From the NCBI GenBank assembly GCA_025345505.1, contig JANVCC010000074.1, positions 123,867 through 187,866 of the forward strand: DNA of 64,000 nucleotides. Reading direction: 5' to 3'. Shown here piece after piece: positions 59,601-64,000 of this stretch. The position numbers and the translations under genes are program-made. Below the pieces are notes generated by a model. It did no database searches. It was not told the origin of the DNA and worked only from the letters and a program-made list of their open reading frames with translations. The DNA is from Todiramphus chloris collaris (lineage: Eukaryota; Chordata; Aves; Coraciiformes; Alcedinidae). The first letter of the stretch is position 1, and each line of letters starts with the position of its first letter.

Positions 59601-61258
59601 CTAGTGGCTACTGCATGTTAGGATACGGTGTCTTCAAGTTGTGATCCCTTTCCACAGCAGTAGTAATCTTTGATACAATTACAGAGCTGACAGTAAATCC
59701 TCCCAAATTTGCTTAGCAGATGAGGCTTCTGACTTGTGTTAACACTACCACATAGGTGACGAACTAAATTTGGGGTTTTATTGTGATTTGTTTTTTGTAG
59801 ACAGTCATTATTGGCTCCTACCTAGTTGCACATGGGTTCTTCAGCGTCTATGCAATGTGTGTCGACACGCTTTTCCTCTGCTTTTGTAAGTACTATGTTT
59901 TCTTTCACTAATACCTGCAAGGCATGGAAAGAGGAGTAGAAAACTCTTACCCATTCCTTACAGAATTCTGGTGACATTCTAGCAGACTACAAAAAATGAC
60001 TGCTGATGTTGCTTTTCAGACTGGCTCTTTGATGCATTCTTCAGAAGTGTTTTAGTATTCAAGTTTAATTAGTCCAAATAATAGAAGTTAGCTGTATAGG
60101 GATATCTGGCTTTTGTTTTTCAGATGTTCCTTAACTTCCTTAACAGTTTACTTCTGGCTGCTTTATAAAGAGCACTGTACAGCAGTGATTCACTCAAACC
60201 TCTTCTTAATAGCAAAGTTATTCTTTGATATATACGTAGTGTTTTGTTTTCAACTTAATAGCTCTGAACTAAGTATTATGCTGAATTAGCTTCAAATTTC
60301 TGTCTAATACCATTAAAAAAACTGTCTGTCCCTTGGACTCTGCAGTGGCAAGCAATCATTGGCACTCTCAAAGGGACTGCAATTCAATGTCTCCGGTCAG
60401 AGAACACTAAAATCACAAAAGAAATCTCTTGGTCTCAAATTAGGACGATTATAAGAAAAGGATGTACTTGTTGCAAAATACATTCCATCTGCTAGATTTA
60501 CTGAATTAAAGAAACAAATGTACATTTTTTCTATAATGAATGTCATTCTGGTAGGTCCAAGAAGAAATTACGTGGCTGTGACTGTTACCTAATATGTCTG
60601 CCTCGTTGTTTTAAATGTGTGTTCTGTTCTGCTTCTTATGCTTCCATTCAGTAATGGACAGTAGGAGATCACATAGAATATTGTGCACTTGTGGCATCAG
60701 GTTTTCAAAGGAACTTTAATGTAGGCAGTGAAAAAGGGTCCACTTTTAAGAAGTTCTTAAACCCACATCTGTCTTGGGAACACATTTTCTATCAGCAAGT
60801 AGTCAAAATTCCAGGCTTCAGTGGAGGCATGAGTGTGTCTGACAATTTCCACTATACTGCCAAGCCAAAGAACTGGAGAATAAAAAGGCTGTATTGCTGT
60901 CATTTAAAAATGGCTATATGTTTCTCTCTCTGCTTTGTGCAGAACCTCTTCTGGTTTGAGAAAATAGAGATTTTTATACTGCCATTTATCAACTTCTCAA
61001 ATCAAGGCAATTTATCTGTATTGGGGTTTTTTTTCGTTTTTTTAATGTTGGGTCTTTTGCTCTCTCTCTTCTTCAATTTTCTGACTGTGCATGTGTGGTT
61101 GTATGGCTGTCTGCTCTTTTGGCTGCTTCTGCTGTGTAAATTCAGGTGAAGACCTGGAAAGAAATGATGGATCTACAGCAAAACCCTACTTCATGTCAGC
61201 TAGCCTTCACCGAATTCTGGGGAAGAAGGAACTAAGCCCTAAGAAGGCAGTGGGATAA
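8641..61258 (+). CDS. SLC44A5: Choline transporter-like protein 5 (22 coding exons, 715 aa)
   Basis: Member of the SLC44 (CTL) family of multi-pass membrane proteins linked to choline or related substrate transport; the substrate of CTL5 itself is poorly defined. Spliced exons: 8641-8677, 30375-30423, 36160-36233, 39258-39342, 40592-40676, 43525-43653, 44434-44494, 46078-46201, 48015-48098, 49023-49135, 49573-49704, 50534-50633, 50768-50860, 51811-51898, 53077-53339, 53927-54021, 54402-54505, 55766-55839, 57652-57722, 59126-59214, 59801-59885, 61146-61258. The total is 2148 nt, with all phases consistent. Layout: TM1 about residues 33-54; an extracellular loop to about 237 with N-glycosylation sequons at N83, N193 and N206; TM2-3 about 238-280; TM4 about 322-345; TM5 about 365-392; a loop with N404, N412, N421 and N424; TM6 about 452-480; further TM segments about 508-530, 605-630 and 650-678; and a tail from [44 protein letters not shown] and TQRIPVFAQ fit CTL5 better than CTL2 or CTL4. 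The length is close to human CTL5 (about 719 aa). No frameshift or internal stop is seen. Confidence 0.93.
9400..20550 (+). other. First part of SLC44A5 intron 1
   Basis: Long AT-rich intronic DNA. It contains an AT-rich simple stretch with alternating TA/GT around 11529-11586 and small homopolymer runs (T near 14631, C near 11264). I found no exon-like frame with both splice sites that would join the flanking exons, and no confident transposon. Confidence 0.6.
20560..20727 (+). repeat. Possible retroviral LTR remnant
   Basis: This segment is more GC-rich than its surroundings. It opens TGTAGGAC, contains AATAAAG at 20650-20656 and ends with a U5-like stretch finishing GGGATAAACAGCGACA. That order (TG, polyadenylation signal, terminal CA) is what an LTR end looks like. 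I found no convincing target-site duplication, so its borders and identity are uncertain. Confidence 0.38.
21425..22015 (+). repeat. CR1 LINE 3' end, split by an LTR insertion
   Basis: The left part (21425-21562) has the CR1 stretch with CAGTGGAACAGGATGCCCAT and TGGAGTCACCATCTCTGGAG. The right part (21939-22015) resumes with TGGTTGGACTTGATGG and ends in the diagnostic tail ATTCTATGATTCTAT. The two halves are continuous in the CR1 consensus once 21563-21938 is removed, so the CR1 is older than the insertion. Confidence 0.9.
21563..21938 (-). mobile_element. Solo LTR of an endogenous retrovirus, nested in CR1
   Basis: A 376-bp block interrupts a CR1. Read on the minus strand it starts TGTTGGGGAA and ends TTCCGCACA, the TG...CA form of an LTR. 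It has a TATATAAG box at 21649-21642 and an AATAAA signal at 21625-21620 in the right order, giving a short R region like that of some avian retroviral LTRs. The flanks are GTAT (21559-21562) and GTAC (21939-21942), a likely 4-bp target duplication with one change. No internal retroviral genes are present, so it is a solo LTR left by recombination. Confidence 0.8.
22020..26640 (+). other. Second part of SLC44A5 intron 1
   Basis: AT-rich intronic DNA with homopolymer runs (T and C at about 22122-22158, T/G at about 23900-23933). A perfect 11-bp inverted repeat with a 2-bp spacer lies at 26154-26177. I see no exon, RNA gene or confident transposon. Confidence 0.6.
26670..26817 (+). promoter_or_regulatory. 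SLC44A5: Putative internal promoter for exon 1b
   Basis: Upstream of the alternative first exon is an inverted CCAAT box (ATTGG at 26670-26674) and, 35 bp further, a TATA-like TATTTAAATAG at 26709-26719. A start about 30 bp past this box would give a 5' UTR of about 75 nt. The region is not CpG-rich, so this promoter would be tissue-restricted rather than island type. No polypyrimidine tract and acceptor stand directly before the ATG, which supports a first rather than an internal exon. Confidence 0.45.
26818..26854 (+). CDS. SLC44A5: SLC44A5 alternative first exon 1b
   Basis: The ATG at 26818 opens [12 protein letters not shown] plus one base, followed by the donor GTAATT. Length (37 nt) and phase are identical to exon 1a, so splicing to exon 2 gives [18 protein letters not shown] and again a 715-residue protein. 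This matches the known alternative start of the paralogue SLC44A2 (MGDERPHYYGKHGTPQKY), including the YYGKHG core. That similarity is hard to explain by chance and is the main evidence for the exon. Confidence 0.8.
26855..30374 (+). other. Intron between exon 1b and exon 2
   Basis: Non-coding. It includes a long pyrimidine-rich tract at about 27575-27662 and, directly before the exon 2 acceptor, a 29-bp sequence present twice in tandem (30313-30341 and 30342-30370). No other exon or transposon was recognised. Confidence 0.6.
30313..30370 (+). repeat. 29-bp tandem duplication at exon 2 acceptor
   Basis: Two adjacent copies begin ACATATTTTTATACTG and differ by a few bases. The second copy ends four bases before exon 2, so it supplies the polypyrimidine/AT-rich part of the acceptor. 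The first copy is a spare of the same signal. Confidence 0.8.
30375..30423 (+). CDS. SLC44A5: SLC44A5 exon 2
   Basis: Acceptor AATACAG, donor GTAAAT. Encodes [16 protein letters not shown] and two bases of Arg, matching the SLC44 N-terminal motif xPxKYDPxFxGPIxNR. It is the common acceptor for exons 1a and 1b. Confidence 0.93.
30424..36159 (+). other. SLC44A5 intron 2
   Basis: AT-rich intronic DNA with a run of 13 C at 35710-35722 and a T run at 33886-33901. The open frames in it lack paired splice sites and any family likeness. No repeat family was recognised. Confidence 0.6.
36160..36233 (+). CDS. SLC44A5: SLC44A5 exon 3 (TM1)
   Basis: Acceptor TCCTTAG, donor GTAAGT. Encodes [18 protein letters not shown] and onward to GIV: the conserved CTDVxCC motif running into the first transmembrane helix. 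Confidence 0.95.
36234..39257 (+). other. SLC44A5 intron 3
   Basis: AT-rich intronic DNA. The only marked feature is a run of 17 A at 38429-38445. No gene or known repeat was recognised. Confidence 0.6.
39258..39342 (+). CDS. SLC44A5: SLC44A5 exon 4
   Basis: Acceptor TTTGCAG, donor GTGAGT. Encodes [18 protein letters not shown] then [10 protein letters not shown]. This is the family hallmark HGDPRxxxYPTDSxGxFCG just after TM1, at the start of the large extracellular loop. Confidence 0.96.
40592..40676 (+). CDS. SLC44A5: SLC44A5 exon 5
   Basis: Acceptor TTCCGTAG, donor GTGAGT. Encodes [20 protein letters not shown] and INLQCPTTQ, nearly identical to the CTL5 loop. N83 is a possible glycosylation site. 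Confidence 0.96.
40677..43524 (+). other. SLC44A5 intron 5
   Basis: Non-coding. There is a small imperfect duplication of TTGGATAGCAGAGCTTTG at about 42527-42574 and an A run near 43196-43208. No exon or transposon was recognised. Confidence 0.55.
43525..43653 (+). CDS. SLC44A5: SLC44A5 exon 6
   Basis: Acceptor TTCTTGCAG, donor GTGTGT; both ends are in phase 0. Encodes [19 protein letters not shown] and onward to [14 protein letters not shown]. The loop cysteines of the CVSKCP and FCKPGF motifs are conserved in the family. Confidence 0.96.
44434..44494 (+). CDS. SLC44A5: SLC44A5 exon 7
   Basis: Acceptor CCTTTTTAG, donor GTGAGT. Encodes [20 protein letters not shown], matching the family motif VLxDxDCPxxxxPSxP in the extracellular loop. 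Confidence 0.95.
44495..46077 (+). other. SLC44A5 intron 7
   Basis: AT-rich intronic DNA. A minus-strand open frame of 165 codons (45054-45551) has Lys/Phe-rich noise composition and no conserved features. No repeat was recognised. Confidence 0.55.
46078..46201 (+). CDS. SLC44A5: SLC44A5 exon 8
   Basis: Acceptor TTGCATAG, donor GTAGGT. Encodes [20 protein letters not shown] and then a stretch ending [20 protein letters not shown] is the CTL5 form of this loop segment, and the clearest evidence for CTL5 over CTL2. N193 and N206 are sequons. Confidence 0.96.
46202..48014 (+). other. SLC44A5 intron 8
   Basis: Contains a 14-bp tandem duplication (CCTTCCTATGATGG, 46572-46599) and a long CR1 copy (about 47118-47742). 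The rest shows nothing recognisable. Confidence 0.6.
47118..47742 (+). repeat. CR1 LINE 3' fragment in intron 8
   Basis: A CR1 copy of about 625 bp on the plus strand, the longest in the window. Recognisable blocks are GTGAGACTGCATCTGGAATA, CACAGAGCCACAAAGATGAT, CAGGCTGCCCAGAGGGGTTG and the end GTCCCTTCCAACCCTTAACA. It includes the tail of the reverse-transcriptase frame, broken by indels. It lies about 270 bp upstream of exon 9. Confidence 0.93.
48015..48098 (+). CDS. SLC44A5: SLC44A5 exon 9
   Basis: Acceptor TTCTCAG, donor GTAAGA. Encodes [20 protein letters not shown] then ISWYWIL. The KIFEDYAxSWYWIL motif leads into TM2. Confidence 0.96.
48099..49022 (+). other. SLC44A5 intron 9
   Basis: Non-coding intron of 924 bp with nothing recognisable. 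Confidence 0.6.
49023..49135 (+). CDS. SLC44A5: SLC44A5 exon 10 (TM2-TM3)
   Basis: Acceptor TTTCTAG, donor GTAGGT. Encodes [18 protein letters not shown] and then [19 protein letters not shown]: two hydrophobic helices separated by a short Arg-containing turn. GVIGIIGYG is identical to the CTL5 form. Confidence 0.96.
49573..49704 (+). CDS. SLC44A5: SLC44A5 exon 11
   Basis: Acceptor TTTTTTAAAAG (a rather purine-containing end), donor GTAAGT. Encodes [20 protein letters not shown] and onward to [17 protein letters not shown]. The [17 protein letters not shown] motif is shared with CTL2. Confidence 0.95.
49705..50533 (+). other. SLC44A5 intron 11
   Basis: Contains a stretch (about 50247-50319) that is a near copy of the sequence just upstream of exon 14 (about 51716-51796). 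No exon-like frame follows this copy in the right phase. Confidence 0.6.
50247..50319 (+). repeat. Direct repeat copy 1 (intron 11)
   Basis: Near-identical to 51716-51796. The block from TTTAAGAGCCAGTGG to GTTGCTCAAAG is identical in both, and copy 2 carries 7 extra bases (CCTACAG). This is an intragenic duplication of about 73 bp with the copies 1.47 kb apart. Confidence 0.85.
50534..50633 (+). CDS. SLC44A5: SLC44A5 exon 12 (TM4)
   Basis: Acceptor TTTACAG, donor GTATGT. Encodes [20 protein letters not shown] and then [13 protein letters not shown]. The hydrophobic helix followed by [10 protein letters not shown] is a family signature; LLKEGS is as in CTL5 (KEAS in CTL2 and CTL4). Confidence 0.96.
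50768..50860 (+). CDS. SLC44A5: SLC44A5 exon 13 (TM5)
   Basis: Acceptor TTTCATAG. Encodes [20 protein letters not shown] then [10 protein letters not shown]. The donor is GTATCCTT, the U12-type consensus rather than the usual GTRAGT. Confidence 0.95.
50861..51810 (+). other. SLC44A5: SLC44A5 intron 13, probable U12-type intron
   Basis: The 5' splice site GTATCCTT (50861-50868) equals the minor-spliceosome consensus RTATCCTT. TTCCTTAAA at 51789-51797 matches the U12 branch-site consensus TTCCTTAAC except for the last base, about 14 nt before the acceptor AG at 51809-51810, within the usual 10-15 nt. The intron has no conventional pyrimidine tract. A T run sits at about 51396-51409. Confidence 0.85.
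51716..51796 (+). repeat. Direct repeat copy 2 (upstream of exon 14)
   Basis: Partner of 50247-50319. Its 3' end reaches the putative U12 branch site; copy 1 has TACTCCTTAT at the matching place, so only this copy has the branch-site match. Confidence 0.85.
51811..51898 (+). CDS. SLC44A5: SLC44A5 exon 14
   Basis: Acceptor AATTCAG, donor GTAAGT. Encodes [20 protein letters not shown] and then YANLTCDPE. FLATSGxPVYKV is the CTL5-type end of TM5. N404 and N412 are sequons in the second extracellular loop. Confidence 0.94.
51899..53076 (+). other. SLC44A5 intron 14
   Basis: Non-coding intron of about 1.2 kb, AT-rich, nothing recognisable. Confidence 0.6.
53077..53339 (+). CDS. SLC44A5: SLC44A5 exon 15 (TM6)
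   Basis: The largest coding exon. Acceptor TATACAG, donor GTAAGA. Encodes [20 protein letters not shown], then YGGESLYH, then the helix [20 protein letters not shown] and [16 protein letters not shown]. The [16 protein letters not shown] stretch is one of the most conserved parts of the SLC44 family. N421 and N424 are sequons. Confidence 0.97.
53444..53906 (-). mobile_element. Solo ERV LTR inside intron 15
   Basis: A block of about 463 bp resembling an ERVL-type LTR common in birds, lying in minus orientation. On the plus strand it reads TTGTGGTTTAATCTCAG, then CAGTGGGATGGGAGAGAAAA, GGCTGAGATAAAGACAGTTT, AAGGAATTCTCTGGCTGCTT and GCTGCTCAGCAATAGATG. AGTCA at both ends (53439-53443 and 53907-53911) is a perfect 5-bp target duplication, the ERVL size. 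No internal genes remain. The LTR ends 20 nt before exon 16. Confidence 0.82.
53927..54021 (+). CDS. SLC44A5: SLC44A5 exon 16 (TM7)
   Basis: Acceptor TTTTGTTTTAG, donor GTGAGA. Encodes [20 protein letters not shown] and [11 protein letters not shown], the family signature [17 protein letters not shown]...EYLDxxLK. The acceptor is intact although an LTR ends 20 nt upstream. Confidence 0.96.
54402..54505 (+). CDS. SLC44A5: SLC44A5 exon 17 (Cys-rich segment)
   Basis: Acceptor TTTTTTTTCAG, donor GTATGT. Encodes [20 protein letters not shown] and [14 protein letters not shown]. Cys549, 550, 553, 554 and 557 form the conserved cytosolic cysteine cluster before NRNAYIM; such clusters are plausible acylation or metal-contact sites (inference). 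Confidence 0.96.
54506..55765 (+). other. SLC44A5 intron 17
   Basis: Non-coding intron of about 1.3 kb. It has a T run at 54669-54682 and nothing else recognisable. Confidence 0.55.
55766..55839 (+). CDS. SLC44A5: SLC44A5 exon 18
   Basis: Acceptor TTTGCAG, donor GTAAGG. Encodes [20 protein letters not shown] and RNVV, the invariant IAIYGxNFCxSAxxAFxLLMRN motif of the family. Confidence 0.97.
55840..57651 (+). other. SLC44A5 intron 18
   Basis: Non-coding intron of about 1.8 kb with scattered short frames; nothing recognisable. Confidence 0.55.
57652..57722 (+). CDS. SLC44A5: SLC44A5 exon 19
   Basis: Acceptor CTGAACAG (weak pyrimidine tract), donor GTAAGC. Encodes [20 protein letters not shown] and GGV, matching VAVxDxVTxFxLFLGKLLV of CTL family members. 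Confidence 0.95.
57723..59125 (+). other. SLC44A5 intron 19
   Basis: Non-coding. It holds a 20-bp tandem duplication at 58123-58162 (TTCTGCAGGAGGTGGGCCTG and a copy with two changes) and T runs near 57892-57911 and 58306-58326. Confidence 0.55.
59126..59214 (+). CDS. SLC44A5: SLC44A5 exon 20
   Basis: Acceptor TTGCAG, donor GTAAGG. Encodes [20 protein letters not shown] and [19 protein letters not shown] agrees with CTL5 (TQRLPVIAQ), and LNYYWVP is invariant in the family. Confidence 0.97.
59801..59885 (+). CDS. SLC44A5: SLC44A5 exon 21 (last TM)
   Basis: Acceptor TTTTTGTAG, donor GTAAGT. Encodes [20 protein letters not shown] and VDTLFLCF, the last conserved helix of SLC44 proteins. Confidence 0.97.
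59886..61145 (+). other. SLC44A5 intron 21
   Basis: Non-coding intron of about 1.3 kb. An open frame of 152 codons at 60691-61149 runs into the exon 22 acceptor in another frame; its Phe/Leu-rich end comes from the T-rich tract and has no family likeness. Confidence 0.6.
61146..61258 (+). CDS. SLC44A5: SLC44A5 exon 22 (last coding exon)
   Basis: Acceptor AAATTCAG. Encodes C679 then [20 protein letters not shown], and ends in a Lys-rich tail [11 protein letters not shown] before TAA at 61256-61258. The EDLERNDGS motif and the PYFMS stretch mark the SLC44 C-terminus. The residue split across the junction is Cys, where the human CTL proteins have Leu. Confidence 0.95.
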
Positions 61259-63950
61259 CATACACTAAACCTCAACATCAAAACAGTGTCTCTTTTAAGC
61301 AAATCATGTATAAAGTAGGCAAAAGTAAAAACTGTAAATGATGCTTCTGGTTAATGGGTGATTCTTTTTTCCTTTTGCGTATATCTAAAAAAAAGAGCAA
61401 CATTGGTAACATTTAACTAGTTTAAATGCTTAAACTAACAGCTGTGAAAACAAGGCCACGTTTTAGTTTATAGAGTGCCTATGAAAAGGAAAATGTAAAT
61501 TTGAAGCTTTTTTAAGCCTATAATGATGTTTTAATAATTTTTGTAACACAAGTTGCTGCCTTAGATGACAGCAGTTTTGATAATGTTTCTTTTTATAAAT
61601 GTATATTTGTAAAAGAAATTCAGGCAATTTTTTGAAAGCACTAACATATAACCTAATTAGCCATAAAAAGATAGTTGAAGACTCTCTAGTTAACCAGGAG
61701 ATGGTACTAAATTTGTAAATATGGTGCTATGATTGTATTTTTTTGTACAAGCTGGTTTGCAGCTATTTAAACTGTGATTATACATGCATTAATGATTCCC
61801 TTCACTGAAAAATGTAGTGATATTTTAATCACATCCACAACTGCGTCCTTTAAGAAATTATGGTACCCTGCAGGTCCCAAAGAACGTAGTCAGAGAAGAT
61901 TATAGTTGATACTGCTTAAAGTAAAGTTTTCTGTGAGCTGTGCTTAAAAGAAGATATAACTGAAAGTCCCACTGTACTTGAAGTGATTTGTGGTTCACAC
62001 AAATGAGGTCTCATCTGGTACAAGATGGTGAATGTATCATTTTTAGCTGATGTCTAGGAGAGGTGCACGTGTGTTAATATTCCCCTCTAACGAGTCTCTG
62101 GTTGTTTTCTACATTATGAGGAGGTTGAGCTTCACTGAAAGGAAAACCAAATGCAGCCTTTTTATCCTTGGAAGAAAGTCTTGGCTGTAATATGTACAAG
62201 AAATTCCATTGCCTCTGCTTGGCTCAGAAGGGCGTCATAACAAGATGTTGCAACAGCTGCGCGGGTGCTGAGGGCCAGGTGTACTCTTCCTGTGGCTTTT
62301 TAGGCTCTCAGTGGCTCACACATCAAGGTATTAAGGCATTGAACTTGAGTCTTCTCATGATACATGATGAATTACTTAGCTACTGAAAGATGCTCCAAAA
62401 GATTTAGTTTGCTTCTTGATTAGTAAATTTATCCAGTCATTAGTACAGAATCTGTTGGTAGAAAGCATATGAACATTCTGTTCTGTTTTATGATCCTCAC
62501 GTTAGTAGAACTGTCACCAAGATTAGTAAGAGCACTGCTCATGGAAACAGCCTTACACTGGAGTACTTCCTAGGTCTGTTACTGCCATGGGTGGAGCTGA
62601 AAAGGTTTTGATGCGTTAGTCTCATGGATGCCCAAGGACCCGACCATGCTGAGGCCTGCCCCTGGTTTTCACGGGTTCCACTGTGCTGAATAAGGTATTT
62701 CATTGCTGTCTGCTTTTCAGGAGTGCTTGTGCCATACCTCTGCGAGGTCTTTTACAGGAGTTCAGCACCTGGAAATACTTTTCTGGCTACAGGAGCCCGG
62801 TGGTGTCACAAAGAGGAAGGCAAATTCTTTTCCGGATGATTTGAATGCAAGTTTCTGGGGAAAATTAACTGATTTTGCTCTCTAACTTGCAGCTCCAGTT
62901 GACTGTAAGCACTACAAAGGCAGGAATACTGTCCTTCATGCAGCAGGTCTGGGGTCATGTTCATGCACCGCCTGCATGTTTCCAGTCACGGGCGTGGTAG
63001 GGTCTTGGAATCCTGTGAATGGAAGTGCCAGTGACAGCAGATGCCGTGTTCTGTGACGCGGTGGGCCCCGCAGCCCTTTCCCCTGGAGCAGAAATGAGAG
63101 GTTCAGTTTAGGACTCAAATGATGTAAGTTAAAGGTGGGCACCTTCTTCACTTTTTAATAACCCCTCTTTGAGATATCCTAGAATAGACCTGACTTTCAG
63201 AAAGGGCTGAAAAAACCTACCTTCAGAAAAAAAACACTCTTGACTGATGAAGTTTTTCATCATCGTCATCATCACTCCTGTCTCGTTATTTGCATGGCAT
63301 TGAATATACAAACCCATTATTCTAATCTCTTCTGAGAATTAAGTCAGTAACTTTTTAGGGTATGTGTCACCATTCTGTGATTAAAAAAGCTGCTGGTCTG
63401 ATTATAGTCCATGCACTAAAGCTTTTTTGAAAATTTCTATTTTATTTAATACTACTGTGTGATTAGTTTGCAGCTAAAGAAACCGCATTAAGTAATCTAT
63501 ATTTCTACTGGACTTGAGTGTCTTACTGAGAGCTCAAATGAAAAAGCATATTTCTGAATACAGTGTGCTTTTTTATCATATGAATGTAACCATAGAGTTT
63601 ACTAGGGATAAAACATTATAGAAATAGTATACAGTTATTTGATTAGAAGACTTTTGTAACAAACCTATGCATTTACTAAAGGAATTTCTAAAAGTGAAAG
63701 TTTTAAATGGTATTATTTATATACAGTAAAAATATATATGTATAAATTTGCTCCACTCATTATTTTATTTAGAATGTAAGTGATCCTTGTTTCTGAGAAA
63801 AAAAAATTAAAAGCCATTTTCTTAATGATATAATTATGAGAACTGTGAAAATACAAAGCAATACCATGTAGATTTTGTAATCGGTAAATAAATCCTAATG
63901 ATTTAATATTAAAATTGGCTTTTAAGAAATAAATTGCTATGAATTAAATA
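61259..63950 (+). other. SLC44A5: SLC44A5 3' untranslated region (end uncertain)
   Basis: AT-rich DNA without further coding signs. A Pumilio-type TGTAAATA is at 61714-61721. I saw no AATAAA in the first 2.5 kb; the first clear ones are at 63887-63892 and 63928-63933. If used, the 3' UTR would be about 2.7 kb. ATTAAA variants at about 63380 and 63806 could give shorter forms. Confidence 0.55.
63887..63933 (+). terminator. SLC44A5: Two candidate polyadenylation signals
   Basis: AATAAA occurs at 63887-63892 and again at 63928-63933, close to the right edge of the window, in an AT-rich stretch. A cleavage site about 15-30 nt downstream would lie in the last 100 bases shown. Confidence 0.45.
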
Positions 63951-64000
63951 CAAATTAACACAAGTATTTACTTGGGAAAGAATCACTTAAAATATCTTAA

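Noticed and set aside
60691..61149. Plus-strand frame of 152 codons ending at exon 22
   Set aside because: It overlaps exon 22 in another frame and derives its hydrophobic end from a T-rich tract. No start-exon or family evidence.
8641..61258. Assignment of the gene to SLC44A2 or SLC44A4 because of the YYGKHG and [17 protein letters not shown] matches
   Set aside because: Loop and helix segments [42 protein letters not shown] and TQRIPVFAQ fit SLC44A5 better; the shared parts are family-wide.

Overview
The window is vertebrate nuclear DNA, almost certainly from a bird. It has multi-exon genes with GT-AG introns, CpG islands, truncated CR1 LINE copies (two with the avian-type 3' tail similar to ATTCTATGATTCTATG) and avian-type endogenous-retrovirus solo LTRs. 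There is no prokaryotic gene, operon or CRISPR array. Most long open frames in the window are chance frames in introns, CpG islands or repeats.

One gene fills about 53 kb on the + strand: a choline transporter-like protein of the SLC44 family, best matched to SLC44A5 (CTL5). I reconstructed 22 coding exons from 8641 to 61258. Every junction keeps the reading frame and has GT/AG borders. The sum is 2148 nt, encoding 715 residues plus TAA. The protein has the family layout: a short cytosolic N-terminus, TM1, a large glycosylated Cys-rich loop, a membrane core, a Cys-rich cytosolic segment (Cys549-557) and a C-terminal tail beginning EDLERNDGS.

Layout: 1-430 is a CpG island at the left edge, possibly the 5' end of a divergent neighbour. 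431-7850 is intergenic with CR1 remnants. About 7850-9400 is the CpG-island promoter with first exon 1a. 9400-30374 is a long first intron holding a CR1 interrupted by a solo LTR, a possible second LTR remnant and a second, alternative first exon 1b (26818-26854). 30375-61258 holds exons 2-22. 61259 to about 63950 is the 3' UTR, with two late AATAAA signals.

The most interesting observations are these. (1) Two alternative 37-nt first exons mirror the two N-terminal isoforms of the paralogue SLC44A2. (2) Intron 13 looks like a U12-type (minor spliceosome) intron. (3) About 70 bp containing the region of its branch site is duplicated in intron 11. (4) A solo LTR has landed only 20 nt upstream of exon 16 and now makes up most of intron 15. 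I see no new multi-gene system here; the novelty lies in gene structure and repeat history.
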